Shown here one piece after another: positions 47,871-57,515 of a stretch of 61,527 nucleotides of DNA (position 1 is the first letter of the stretch; each line of letters begins with the position of its first letter). The notes under the pieces are model-generated. The model was not told the origin of the DNA, ran no database searches, and saw only the letters and a program-made list of their open reading frames with translations. Location of the stretch: assembly GCA_934255135.1 (NCBI GenBank), contig CAKQMV010000011.1, positions 1 to 61,527 of the forward strand, read 5' to 3'. The position numbers and the translations under genes were made by a program. The stretch comes from an uncultured Clostridia bacterium. Lineage in GTDB: Bacteria; Bacillota; Clostridia; Peptostreptococcales; Anaerovoracaceae.

Positions 47871-49838
47871 GTGGAAATAATTAGAGCGGAAAACTCAGGT
47901 TTCTGTTTCGGTGTTGAAAGAGCGATTAATGCAGCTTTTGAAGAAGCAGATAAGGCAAGCACTGAATCAAACATTTATACTTGTGGACAGATTATTCATA
48001 ATCAGTCGGTTACGGACAGGCTCCTTTCCAAAGGCGTTAAGATGATAGTGTCTCTTGAAGAGGTAAATGCCGGCGACACGGTAATTGTAAGATCTCATGG
48101 AGAACCGAAATCATTTTATGATGAAGCCGAGAGGAGAGGTGTGAAGCTTGTCGATACTACGTGTGTATTTGTAACTAAGATTCATAAGCTTGTACAGGCT
48201 GCTCATGAAGAGGGAAGGCCGATAATAATAGTAGGAAGCAAGACACATCAGGAGGTAACGGCTACCAACGGTTGGTGTGAATATAAAGGAATTATTATTG
48301 AATCTCCGGATGAAGCTTGGAATGAGATAGAAACAATAAGAGAACAGATAGAGATTGCCGGACTCGATGCACTGGTTGTATGTCAGACAACCATAAGAAT
48401 TGAGCTCCTTGAAGCAATCGTTAAGGTTCTTGATGCCAACGGCATCAGATATTACATAAAGAATACAATATGCAATGCTACAAGAGACAGACAGGAGAGC
48501 TGTGCATCACTTGCTAGAAGAGTGGATGCTATGATTGTCGTGGGTGGCAGGAACAGCTCAAATTCAAAGAAATTGTATGAAATTGCATTGAATAATTGTA
48601 CAAATGCATTCTTTATTGAAAATGCTGATGATTTAGAGTTGCAAAGCATCAAAAAGTATAATAAAATAGGTTTAATTGCAGGCGCATCGACGCCTGAATG
48701 GATTATCAAGGAGGTTATTGCTAGAATGACAATGAATGTAGAAAAAAATCCAATGCTGGATTTTATGGATGACATTGAGAAATCACTGCATCTGCCAAAG
48801 CCGGGAGAAATTATTGACGGAAAAGTTGATCAGGTAAGAGACAACGAGGTTATCGTTAACATGGGATGCAAGAAGGACGGCATCCTACGTATCGATGAGG
48901 TAGTTCTCGAGGAAGGTCAGACTCTGAATGACCTGTTCAAGGTTGGAGATGAGATCCAGGCAAAGGTTATTAAGTCTGACGATGGTGAAGGCGGAATCCT
49001 TCTTTCAAAGAAAAGACTGGTAGCTGTTGAGAACTATAATGAACTCATCGAAGCTATGGAGAATAAGACAACAATCAACGTTAAGCTTACTAAGGCTGTT
49101 AACGGTGGTGTTATTGCGGCATACAAGGAAGTTACAGGCTTCATTCCTATGTCACAGCTCTCAGACAAGTTCGTTGAGAACGCTGACGAGTTCCTTGGAC
49201 AGGATATGGATGTTAAGGTAATCAGAGTTGATGCTAAGAGAAACAGAGCTGTATTCTCAAGAAAGATCGTTCTTGTTGAGGAGAAGCGTAAGGCTGTAGC
49301 TGAAATTTGGAACAACCTTAACGTTGGAGACGTTGTTGAGGGTAAGGTTATGAGATTCACTGACTACGGTGCATTCGTAGATATCGGTGGTCTTGATGGT
49401 CTTCTTCACATCTCAGAGATTTCATGGGGTAAGCTAAAGCACCCAGAAGAGGTTCTTAACATTGGAGATATCATCAACGTTAAGATTCTTTCACTCAATG
49501 AGGAGAAGGGTAAGATTTCACTTGGTCTTAAGCAGACTAAGCCAGAGCCATGGTCACTTGTTGGAACTGAGTACCAGGTTGGCGATGTTATCAAGGGTAA
49601 GATCGTTCAGCTTAAGGAGTACGGTGCATTCGTAGAGATCGAAGCTGGTCTTGACGGACTCGTACACATCTCAGAGATCGCTAACAAGAGAGTTGAGAAT
49701 GTTGCTGACGAGCTCACTATCGGACAGGAAGTTGAAGTTAAGATCGTTGAGATTGATGCTGACAGAAAGAGAATCAGCCTAAGCATTAAGGCTGCTCTTC
49801 CTGAAGAGGCTGCTGAGGAAGCTGCAGACGAGGAGTAA
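47871..49838 (+). CDS. ispH: IspH fused to ribosomal protein S1
   Basis: Bifunctional protein known in Clostridia: 4-hydroxy-3-methylbut-2-enyl diphosphate reductase (last step of the MEP isoprenoid path, 4Fe-4S enzyme) plus S1 RNA-binding domains. About 655 aa. IspH part ~1-280 with the three cluster Cys in NSGFCFGVERA, DTTCVFVTK and NTICNATRDRQ. Then four S1 domains from about 312 on; the last two (DYGAFVDIGGLDGLLHISEI and EYGAFVEIEAGLDGLVHISE) are canonical, the first two diverged. GTG47871 has AAGGGTGAG upstream; GTG47862 is less suited. The codon use changes to a highly expressed style in the S1 half. Confidence 0.93.
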   Translation: MEIIRAENSGFCFGVERAINAAFEEADKASTESNIYTCGQIIHNQSVTDRLLSKGVKMIVSLEEVNAGDTVIVRSHGEPKSFYDEAERRGVKLVDTTCVFVTKIHKLVQAAHEEGRPIIIVGSKTHQEVTATNGWCEYKGIIIESPDEAWNEIETIREQIEIAGLDALVVCQTTIRIELLEAIVKVLDANGIRYYIKNTICNATRDRQESCASLARRVDAMIVVGGRNSSNSKKLYEIALNNCTNAFFIENADDLELQSIKKYNKIGLIAGASTPEWIIKEVIARMTMNVEKNPMLDFMDDIEKSLHLPKPGEIIDGKVDQVRDNEVIVNMGCKKDGILRIDEVVLEEGQTLNDLFKVGDEIQAKVIKSDDGEGGILLSKKRLVAVENYNELIEAMENKTTINVKLTKAVNGGVIAAYKEVTGFIPMSQLSDKFVENADEFLGQDMDVKVIRVDAKRNRAVFSRKIVLVEEKRKAVAEIWNNLNVGDVVEGKVMRFTDYGAFVDIGGLDGLLHISEISWGKLKHPEEVLNIGDIINVKILSLNEEKGKISLGLKQTKPEPWSLVGTEYQVGDVIKGKIVQLKEYGAFVEIEAGLDGLVHISEIANKRVENVADELTIGQEVEVKIVEIDADRKRISLSIKAALPEEAAEEAADEE

Positions 49839-49880
49839 TCTTTGTCGCTTGATTCTAAGCACTTGATTTGACTAATATTA

Positions 49881-49916
49881 AATCGCAATCATATTCCTAT
49901 GGTTGCGATTTTTTAT
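49881..49916 (+). terminator. Terminator after ispH-S1
   Basis: AATCGCAA (49881-49888) pairs with TTGCGATT (49903-49910), loop of 14, followed by TTTTATT. Confidence 0.7.
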
Positions 49917-49993
49917 TATCCACAAATTTAAGTTCATATATTATTTACCAAGAATTTATGAAACTCCAAGTTACCAGCAGAAAAGAAACCATT

Positions 49994-50022
49994 AAAAAAT
50001 CCGCACAGGAGAATGTGCGGAT
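49994..50022 (-). terminator. Terminator after trkA
   Basis: ATCCGCACA and TGTGCGGAT (50000-50022 on the plus strand) form a 9-bp stem; the minus strand then reads TTTTTT. It serves the gene that ends at 50079. Confidence 0.8.
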
Positions 50023-50078
50023 CATAAACATATATATTAATCTCTGTACCGTTTGTATTAATATATATTGTTTAAACA

Positions 50079-51431
50079 TTAATCATGTACCTGAGTAAGC
50101 TTCTCAATATAACCGATGTTAGAAAGAAGGCATACGATGATTACATGATCACCGGCCTTAATCTTAGTCTTACCGGTAGGTATCATTGTTACGCCATCCC
50201 TGTTGATTGCAGCAATCTTAACAAATGGTGGCATCTTAAGCTGCTCTATTGTCTTGCCAACCATGTACATCTTAGGGGCTGTGTATACCTGCATAAGCTC
50301 TGCCTGGCCCTGCAGAAGAACCTCTGAAAGTACTCTCTCAGAACCCTTAAATATTCTTATAATTGCGCTGGCACTGATATCTAGTGGATTGAGTACCATG
50401 TCTACTCCAAGCTTGGAAATAAGCTCATCATAGCTTTCATGACTGACCTTAGATATTGCATCGTCTACACCGAAACTCTTGGCTGTTACAGCTACAAGCA
50501 GGTTCTCTTCATCAAAACCGGTAGCTGTTACAACAGCGTTCATGTTCTTGATGTTCTCTTCTACGAGCAGGTCGATATCTGTACCGTTACCGTGGATTAC
50601 ACTTACATTAGGAAGCTGAGATGTAAGATACTGGCATCTCTTGCGCTTCTGTTCAATTATCTTAACAAATGCACCATATTCACTGAGCCTCTTGGCTAGA
50701 TAGAAACCTGTTCTTCCTCCACCGACAATCATAACCTTCTGTGATTCAGCTTTCTTCTTCTTAGGCTTGATATGCTTTGCGTAATCAAGTATGGTGTTCT
50801 TCTCACCGATGAGGTAAATGATGTCGCCTTCTTCGATATTATCATTTCCGCTAGGCATGATAATCTTACCATGCCTTGAAATTCCAAGAACAAAGAACTC
50901 AGGCAGATAGTTTCTGAATTCAATAAGAGGCATTCCAATAAGGTTAGGATCTCTGTTCGCATCAAACTCAATTACCGCTATACGCTTAGCACTGTATACA
51001 CCATTGGCAAGTGAATACTTGTCGATAAGGTATCTGTAAATCTCACCAGTGATCAGCATATCAGGGTTGATTACCGCATCGATATTAAAATGCTTGCACA
51101 GGAAATCAAGCTGATTCATGTGCTCTGGCTCACATACTCTCGCTACAACCTTCTTGCATCCGAGAGCCTTGGCGATTGATGCTGAAATAATGTTTGTATC
51201 ATCAGAAGAGGTACAGCTTAATAGAAAATCAAAGTCCTTGATTTTGATCTTCTTAAGTGTATCCGAAGTCTTAGCATCACCGACCATTGTCATGATATCG
51301 AGGTGATGAGATATCTGATTAAGCTTCTCTTCATTAGTATCTACAACAGTTATGTCGTTGCTGTCGTTATTCAGGAGAGCTTCGGTGATTCTAAGACCAA
51401 GCTTTCCTGCTCCAAGAATTGCAATCTTCAT
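50079..51431 (-). CDS. trkA: TrkA-type potassium uptake regulator
   Basis: 450 aa. Cytoplasmic NAD(H)-binding subunit that gates a Trk/Ktr potassium channel. Two copies of RCK_N plus RCK_C: first Rossmann motif ILGAGKLGLRITEALL at the start, second VMIVGGGRTGFYLAKRLSEY near 228; each is followed by a TrkA_C domain (e.g. MPPFVKIAAINRDGVTMIPT). The channel subunit TrkH is not in the window. The gene is divergent from the HAD gene. Confidence 0.92.
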   Translation of the reverse strand: MKIAILGAGKLGLRITEALLNNDSNDITVVDTNEEKLNQISHHLDIMTMVGDAKTSDTLKKIKIKDFDFLLSCTSSDDTNIISASIAKALGCKKVVARVCEPEHMNQLDFLCKHFNIDAVINPDMLITGEIYRYLIDKYSLANGVYSAKRIAVIEFDANRDPNLIGMPLIEFRNYLPEFFVLGISRHGKIIMPSGNDNIEEGDIIYLIGEKNTILDYAKHIKPKKKKAESQKVMIVGGGRTGFYLAKRLSEYGAFVKIIEQKRKRCQYLTSQLPNVSVIHGNGTDIDLLVEENIKNMNAVVTATGFDEENLLVAVTAKSFGVDDAISKVSHESYDELISKLGVDMVLNPLDISASAIIRIFKGSERVLSEVLLQGQAELMQVYTAPKMYMVGKTIEQLKMPPFVKIAAINRDGVTMIPTGKTKIKAGDHVIIVCLLSNIGYIEKLTQVHD

Positions 51432-51546
51432 TTGTTGTTCTTCCTTTGATTAGTGTATAAGTATATAATATAAACATTGGTTCAAATAATGTTTCAGCAT
51501 TAGATGATTATAATACCAAGCAATATTCAATGCAAGGAGAGAAGCA

Positions 51547-52380
51547 ATGTCTACAATTAAGATGATAGCATTGGATCTTGACGGTACAACGATGAGATCT
51601 GATGGAACTCTAAGCCCTGGAAACAGAGCAGCAATAGAAACAGCAAGAGATGCGGGTGTAAATGTAGTTATTTGTACAGGCCGTGTAGAAAGTGCACTCC
51701 CTGATGAAGTTAAGAATCTTGATGGAATCAAGTACGCCATAACCTCAAACGGTTCAAGAATAACAGATCTTCATACTAAAGAATGCATATACGGTGATTT
51801 TCTTTCGAAGAAGGCTTTAAGGAAATCAATTGAAGTTGCATCAGAGAATCATATTACAATAGAAGCATTTTATGATGGTCTGGCATATATTGATAGAGAA
51901 CTCTACGACGATATTGAAGCTAATGGTTGTGACTACAGGAATAGGGAGTATGTTCTCAAAACAAGAATCCCAGTAGATGATATTTATGACAGAATGAGAG
52001 AACACGAAGATTGCATAGAGAATATTAATTTCTTTTTCCCATCTCCTGAAATTCTAGAGACATATAGAAGCAAGATCGAATCAATTCCAGATGCGATGAT
52101 TACAATGTCCTTCCCTGTTAATCTCGAGGTTGGAGGCCCTGAGACATCTAAGCGTAAGGCACTTGAAGCACTTATGAAGATTCTTGATGTAAAGCAGGAT
52201 GAACTTATGTGCATAGGTGATGCACCTAACGATATTGAGATGATTAAGTTTGCGGGAACAGGTGTTGCAATGGGTAATGCGTGGGGCGGAACTAAGGATT
52301 ATGCCGACTTTGTGACAAAGACCAATGACGAAGATGGGGTGGCATATGCGATAGAGAAGTTCGTTTTTGGCCGTGAATAG
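51547..52380 (+). CDS. Cof-type HAD hydrolase
   Basis: 277 aa. Phosphatase of the haloacid dehalogenase superfamily, Cof/IIB type, probably acting on sugar phosphates or similar. Motif I DLDGTTMRSDG (nucleophile Asp at 10), motif II TSNG, motif III Lys in KRKALEALMKIL, motif IV GDAPNDIEMI. Strong ribosome site CAAGGAGAG. Single-gene unit with own terminator. Confidence 0.9.
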   Translation: MSTIKMIALDLDGTTMRSDGTLSPGNRAAIETARDAGVNVVICTGRVESALPDEVKNLDGIKYAITSNGSRITDLHTKECIYGDFLSKKALRKSIEVASENHITIEAFYDGLAYIDRELYDDIEANGCDYRNREYVLKTRIPVDDIYDRMREHEDCIENINFFFPSPEILETYRSKIESIPDAMITMSFPVNLEVGGPETSKRKALEALMKILDVKQDELMCIGDAPNDIEMIKFAGTGVAMGNAWGGTKDYADFVTKTNDEDGVAYAIEKFVFGRE

Positions 52381-52395
52381 ACATGAATTAACGAG

Positions 52396-52430
52396 AAGTG
52401 TGAGCTTTGGGGCTTGCACTTTTTTATTGA
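52396..52430 (+). terminator. Terminator after the HAD gene
   Basis: GTGTGAGC (52398-52405) pairs with GCTTGCAC through G-U pairs, then TTTTTTATT. Confidence 0.65.
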
Positions 52431-52563
52431 AGAAATTTGCGAAATTATCACTAATTTGAGCAATGGGGTCACTAATTCTGTGAAATCATTGAAATACCCC
52501 CTGATAAATGATATTTAGCTATATACGGATTGTTCACGCATCACCGACAGAAGGAGATGTGAA

Positions 52564-52896
52564 ATGAGATATAAAAGAAATATTGGAATATATGGTGAGA
52601 ATTTTGCAGAAAGAATCCTCATCGAAAGAGGATATGATATTCTCGAAAGAAATTTTCGTGGAAGACATGGTGAGATAGACATCATTGCGAGAAAGGGATC
52701 ATGCCTTCACTTCATTGAGGTCAAAACTAGATACGGTGACGAATGCGGATATCCAGCAGAGTCCGTTGATGATGTGAAAATTGATAGAATCAAGGCAGCT
52801 GCGGAGGAGTTTATCAGAATCAGAAGGCCGGGATGGCGCGACATAAGCTTTGATGTTTTTGAAATTCAGGCGAATATCCTAGAAGATGTTATTTAG
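52564..52896 (+). CDS. yraN: YraN family protein (UPF0102)
   Basis: 110 aa. Small nuclease-like fold of the PD-(D/E)xK type: GENFAERILIERGYDILERN, then RHGEIDIIARKGSCLHFIEV and KTR, with the expected acidic and Lys residues. Exact role unknown. First gene of a row with comM and dprA, a usual neighbour. Ribosome site AAGGAG. Confidence 0.88.
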   Translation: MRYKRNIGIYGENFAERILIERGYDILERNFRGRHGEIDIIARKGSCLHFIEVKTRYGDECGYPAESVDDVKIDRIKAAAEEFIRIRRPGWRDISFDVFEIQANILEDVI

Positions 52897-52905
52897 GTGA
52901 GCAAA

Positions 52906-54423
52906 ATGTTGACAAGAATTAATACAGCAGTTTTTGCGGGCGTCGAAGGTCATCCTGTGGTTGTTGAGACAGATCTTCTTAAAGGGATTCCCAGATTTAA
53001 TATCGTAGGGCTACCATCTGCGACGGTTCTTGAATCGAGAGAAAGAATAAGATCGGCGATTAATAATTCCGGTTTCGAGTTTCCAAGGGGCAAAATCACA
53101 GTGAATCTCACGCCAGCAGGACTCCGCAAGAATGGAAGTCATCTTGACCTGCCGATTGCAATCGGTCTTCTCTGCACTAATATGTATGTCGATGCTGCAA
53201 AGACAGAGAATTATGGAATAATTGGGGAGCTGGCCCTTGACGGAAAGGTTCTCGGTGTCAACGGTGTACTTCCTATGGTTCTTGGCATGGCCAGAAATGG
53301 CGTGAATAGGATTATCGTTCCTGATGCCAATTATAAGGAGGCATCGCTTGCACAGAATATTCAGATCATTCCTTGCAGGAGCCTGACAGAATGTGCTGCA
53401 CTTATAAATGAAAAGCGTACTCCGAGAGAACTAGAATGTGAATCTGCAGAGTGTGATTCTTACGAGGAAATCGACTTCAGTCAGATTAAAGGTCAGGAGA
53501 TGGCCAAAAGAGCCATCGCTGTCGCAGTTACCGGCGGGCACGGACTTATAATGGTAGGAAGTCCGGGCTGTGGTAAGACCATGCTCGCACGCAGAATTCC
53601 AACGATAATGCCACCTATGAGTAGAGATGAGATACTCGAGACTTCCATAATATATTCGGTTGCTGGAAAGCTAAATATAACAGAATCGATGATATCCAAA
53701 AGACCTTTTAGAAGTCCTCACAGCAGCATAGGAGTTGCTGGGCTTATTGGAGGAGGAAATAATCCACATCCTGGGGAGCTTTCACTGGCGCATAATGGAA
53801 TCCTCTTTCTCGATGAGGTCTGTGAATTCTCCTCAAGAGCCCTTGAATCTCTTAGGCTTCCTCTTGAGGATAAGGAAATATCACATTTCAGACAGGGCAC
53901 CATTTACCGATACCCATGCAATTTCGGAGTTGTTATGGCTGCTAATCCGTGTAAGTGCGGGTATGCAGGAAGCGAGAAGAAGCCCTGTAAATGTTCGGAA
54001 CGAGAGCTAGAACAATATAGACGCAAGCTGTCAGGCCCGATAATGGATCGTATTGACATAAGGCTTGAGATGAGCGAAGTTGAATACGACGAGATGGCGG
54101 GAAGCTCAAACGAAGGTCTAAGCTCTGCGGAAATGTATGAAATGGTACAGAGGGGGAGAGCTTTTGCCCGTAGCGAAGGGCGAAATAATCTTAATGCAAT
54201 GCTTAATGACGGTGAAGTTGAAGAGCTTTGCAGGCTCGGACAGGAGGAACTGATTCTTATGAGAGGTGCCTATGAGAATCTTGGAATGTCGCCTCGTGCT
54301 TATACGAAGGTGCTTAAGGTTGCGAGAACGATTGCCGATATAGATGAATCAAGTGAAATCACGGCGGCTCATCTTGCAGAGGCTATAAGTTATAGGATTT
54401 ATTCAGGACCACAGGGTGAATGA
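52906..54423 (+). CDS. comM: YifB/ComM-like AAA+ ATPase (Mg chelatase-like)
   Basis: About 505 aa. Hexameric helicase-like protein; ComM promotes branch migration in natural transformation. The N-terminal Lon-like domain (AVFAGVEGHPVVVETDLLKG) is followed by an AAA+ domain with Walker A VGSPGCGKTM and Walker B HNGILFLDEVCEF; a C-terminal Mg_chelatase domain ends the chain. Reading from ATG52906 puts AGGTGAG at the right place; GTG52897 is possible. Overlaps dprA by 4 bp. Confidence 0.9.
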   Translation: MLTRINTAVFAGVEGHPVVVETDLLKGIPRFNIVGLPSATVLESRERIRSAINNSGFEFPRGKITVNLTPAGLRKNGSHLDLPIAIGLLCTNMYVDAAKTENYGIIGELALDGKVLGVNGVLPMVLGMARNGVNRIIVPDANYKEASLAQNIQIIPCRSLTECAALINEKRTPRELECESAECDSYEEIDFSQIKGQEMAKRAIAVAVTGGHGLIMVGSPGCGKTMLARRIPTIMPPMSRDEILETSIIYSVAGKLNITESMISKRPFRSPHSSIGVAGLIGGGNNPHPGELSLAHNGILFLDEVCEFSSRALESLRLPLEDKEISHFRQGTIYRYPCNFGVVMAANPCKCGYAGSEKKPCKCSERELEQYRRKLSGPIMDRIDIRLEMSEVEYDEMAGSSNEGLSSAEMYEMVQRGRAFARSEGRNNLNAMLNDGEVEELCRLGQEELILMRGAYENLGMSPRAYTKVLKVARTIADIDESSEITAAHLAEAISYRIYSGPQGE

Positions 54424-55316
54424 ATATGGATAAGGAAATGATAAGAATCAAGCAAAGTGAGTTCGAGATAAAGAAAATCGACAAGAATTCAGAATGCTAT
54501 CCATACAGACTTAAATGCTGTGACGACCATCCAGAGATTCTTTACTGCATTGGAAATGAAATGTGTCTGAATAATATGTCGGTGGCAGTTGTGGGTTCGC
54601 GCAAACATACTGTATACGGCAAATACGTGTCACAGATGATTGGAAAGAGGCTGTCGGAAGCTGGAGTTAGCGTGGTGTCAGGACTTGCGAAGGGAATCGA
54701 CGGTTTTGCCCATGAAGGCGCACTTGAGTGCAGATCACAACCAATTGCGGTGCTTGGAAGTGGGCACAGGATGATGTATCCTCCAGCAAATCTGGGACTG
54801 ATGGAGCAGGTCGCAATAAATGGCGCAGTTATTTCCGAATACGGACCAGATATGAAAGCACAGAAGTGGAGCTTTCCGAGGAGAAACAGAATAATAAGCG
54901 GAATAAGTGAGGCAGTAGTTCTGATTGAGGCTAATGCCAACAGCGGTGCGCTTATTACTGCTCAGTATGCTGCATCTCAAGGCAGAACCGTCTATGCTGT
55001 ACCTGGAAATATCAACAGTCACTTCAGTGCAGGCACAAACCAGCTAATTCGCGATGGTGCCGTTCCATTGATTGCTATCGAGGATCTTATGAACGATATC
55101 GGTGTGGAGAAACCAGCAATTACTGAAAGCTATTGCAAAATGAGTGACGAAGAGAAGGCAGTTACCGGCGTACTTCAGAAATTTGGCGGGATGAGTGTGG
55201 ATGAAATTTCTCATAAAATTAACATCAGAACGTCACAAACAAGTGGAATACTGACAATACTTGAGATAAAAGGCGTTGTTTTTTCAACTGGAGGCAAATT
55301 TTACCTTGCAAATTAG
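54420..55316 (+). CDS. dprA: DNA processing protein DprA/Smf
   Basis: 298 aa. Binds incoming single-strand DNA and loads RecA in transformation. The Rossmann-like core has VVGSRKHTVYGKYV, VVSGLAKGIDGFAHEGAL, VLGSGHRMMYP and the late segment NSGALITAQYAASQGRTVYA plus VPGN. C-terminal winged helix (DEISHKINIRTSQTSGIL). N-terminal extension is short. It is paired with comM, which hints at competence capacity, although no other com genes are in view. Confidence 0.92.
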   Translation: MNMDKEMIRIKQSEFEIKKIDKNSECYPYRLKCCDDHPEILYCIGNEMCLNNMSVAVVGSRKHTVYGKYVSQMIGKRLSEAGVSVVSGLAKGIDGFAHEGALECRSQPIAVLGSGHRMMYPPANLGLMEQVAINGAVISEYGPDMKAQKWSFPRRNRIISGISEAVVLIEANANSGALITAQYAASQGRTVYAVPGNINSHFSAGTNQLIRDGAVPLIAIEDLMNDIGVEKPAITESYCKMSDEEKAVTGVLQKFGGMSVDEISHKINIRTSQTSGILTILEIKGVVFSTGGKFYLAN

Positions 55317-55370
55317 TTTTGCAAGGGTTATAGTGAGTTCTCGAAAGACTATATTTAAAAGGAATATATA

Positions 55371-57512
55371 ATGGCAAGCAAAACCACAAGCAAAACCGAA
55401 GCTAAAACAGCAAAAACAACTAAAACAACTAGCAAATCTGCAAGTAAATCTACAAGCAAGGCCAGGAGTGGAACTAAGAAGACTCTTCTGATTGTGGAGT
55501 CTCCATCCAAGGCTAAGATTATCGGAAAGTATCTTGGAACTAAGTACAAGGTTATCGCGTCTGTAGGACACGTTAGAGATCTTCCGAAGAGCAGACTTGC
55601 TGTTGATGTGGAGAATAATTTCGAACCTGATTATATCAATATCAGAGGTAAGGGTGATGTTATAAAGACGCTTAAGAAGGAAGCTGCAGCAGCAGATAAA
55701 GTCCTTCTTGCAACCGACCCGGACCGTGAAGGAGAGGCTATTTCATGGCATATTGCATATCTTCTTGGTATTGATATTACCACTCCTTGCAGAGTTAAGT
55801 TTAATGAGATCAACAAGGAAGCGGTTAAGGAGGCAATCAAGCATCCAGAACCAATCGATATGGGTCTTGTGGACGCTCAGCAGGGAAGAAGAGTTCTTGA
55901 CAGACTGGTAGGATATCAGATCAGCCCGCTTCTATGGAAGAAGGTTTCAAGAGGCTTGTCTGCAGGAAGAGTTCAGTCAGCAGCTCTTAAGATTGTGTGT
56001 GATAGAGAGAATGAGATCAATGCTTTTGTTCCTAAGGAGTACTGGGAGCTTACAGCTGATTTCGGTAAATCCTTCGAAGCTGCACTTTCTAAGATTGCCG
56101 GCAAGAAGGCTCATGTTGCAAATGAAGAAGAAGCAAATGCGATTGAGGCAGAGCTTAAGGAAGGATCATATATCGTTGCTGATCTTAAGAATGGAAGCAA
56201 GAAGGTCAGACCATATGCTCCATTTACAACAAGTAGTCTTCAGCAGGATGCCTCAAGTAAGCTTGGCTTCTCGACTAAGAAGACAATGCAGATTGCACAG
56301 CAGCTCTATGAAGGTGTGACAATTAAGGGCAGTGGCGCAAGAGGTCTTGTTACTTACATAAGAACAGATTCTACAAGAATCTCACAGAGTGCCAAGGAGA
56401 CTGCAGCATCATTTATCAAGGATGCATATGGTTCAGAATATTCAGGCAATAATGTATACACTAATAAGAAGAAAGCAATGCAGGATGCTCACGAAGCTAT
56501 CAGACCATCAGATGTTACACTTACACCTGATTCACTATCTGATTCTCTGACTCCTGATCAGATGAAGCTATATTCTCTTATCTGGAAGAGATTTGTCGCT
56601 TCACAGATGACTCCTGCACTTTATGATACATCTGCTGTTCTGATTGAGAATGGAAGATACGAGTTTAAAGCGAGCGGATCAAGAATGACATTTGATGGAT
56701 GGAGAAAGGTATATCCTGCTGCATCTGAGAAGGAAATGACAGTCCCTGTACTAAACAAGGGCGATGTACTTGATATCAAGCAGCTTAAGAAGGAGCAGAA
56801 ATTCACTCAGCCACCTTCAAGATATACAGAGGCGAGCCTTGTTAAGGAACTTGAGGATAAGAATATAGGACGACCAAGTACATATGCGTCTATCATTTCT
56901 GTGCTTATCGACAGAAGATACGTAAAGAGAGAGAAGAAGAGTCTTGTTCCAAGCAAGCTTGGATTTGATGTTATTGGAATTCTGCAGGAATACTTCACGG
57001 ACATCGTAGATGTTCAGTTTACGGGAGAGATGGAGGACAATCTCGATAGAGTCGAGATGAGAGAAATTCCATGGAAGAATGTAATTGCTGATTTCTATGT
57101 TGATTTCAGCAAGGAGCTTAAGGTTGCAGAGGAAGAAGTTGAGAAGATTGAGAAGGAAGTAATTCCAACCGGCGAGACATGTGAGCTCTGCGGAGCACCT
57201 ATGGTGTACAAGGAAGGACGTTTTGGCAGGTTCATCGCGTGCTCATCATATCCTGAATGCAAGAACACAAAGCCAATCGTTAAGTCGACAGGCGTAAAGT
57301 GTCCTAAGTGTGGCAAGGATATTGTCGAGAAGCGAGGCAGGAAGAGCGGTAGAGTTTTCTATGGCTGCGAAGGATATCCTGATTGTGATGTTTCATACTG
57401 GGATCTTCCAACGGGCGACAAGTGTCCTAAGTGCGGCGAGATGATAGTTCAGACTAAGGGCCGCAACAAAGTAAGAAAATGTTCTAATGCAAATTGTGAT
57501 TATAAGGAGTAG
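55371..57512 (+). CDS. topA: DNA topoisomerase I
   Basis: 713 aa. Relaxes negative supercoils. A low-complexity Lys/Thr/Ser-rich N-terminal extension (about 2-38) precedes the Toprim domain (TLLIVESPSKAKIIGKYLG; ATDPDREGEAISWHIA). Active-site Tyr is in TYIRTDSTRIS. Three C-terminal zinc fingers: CELCGAPMVY...C, CPKCGKDIVE...C and CPKCGEMIVQ...C. The extension is unusual and basic and may add DNA affinity. Stops 3 bp before hslV. Confidence 0.97.
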   Translation: MASKTTSKTEAKTAKTTKTTSKSASKSTSKARSGTKKTLLIVESPSKAKIIGKYLGTKYKVIASVGHVRDLPKSRLAVDVENNFEPDYINIRGKGDVIKTLKKEAAAADKVLLATDPDREGEAISWHIAYLLGIDITTPCRVKFNEINKEAVKEAIKHPEPIDMGLVDAQQGRRVLDRLVGYQISPLLWKKVSRGLSAGRVQSAALKIVCDRENEINAFVPKEYWELTADFGKSFEAALSKIAGKKAHVANEEEANAIEAELKEGSYIVADLKNGSKKVRPYAPFTTSSLQQDASSKLGFSTKKTMQIAQQLYEGVTIKGSGARGLVTYIRTDSTRISQSAKETAASFIKDAYGSEYSGNNVYTNKKKAMQDAHEAIRPSDVTLTPDSLSDSLTPDQMKLYSLIWKRFVASQMTPALYDTSAVLIENGRYEFKASGSRMTFDGWRKVYPAASEKEMTVPVLNKGDVLDIKQLKKEQKFTQPPSRYTEASLVKELEDKNIGRPSTYASIISVLIDRRYVKREKKSLVPSKLGFDVIGILQEYFTDIVDVQFTGEMEDNLDRVEMREIPWKNVIADFYVDFSKELKVAEEEVEKIEKEVIPTGETCELCGAPMVYKEGRFGRFIACSSYPECKNTKPIVKSTGVKCPKCGKDIVEKRGRKSGRVFYGCEGYPDCDVSYWDLPTGDKCPKCGEMIVQTKGRNKVRKCSNANCDYKE

Positions 57513-57515
57513 GAA

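Noticed and set aside
47862..49838. IspH-S1 fusion as a new finding
   Set aside because: Fusion of IspH with S1 domains is already known from Clostridia.
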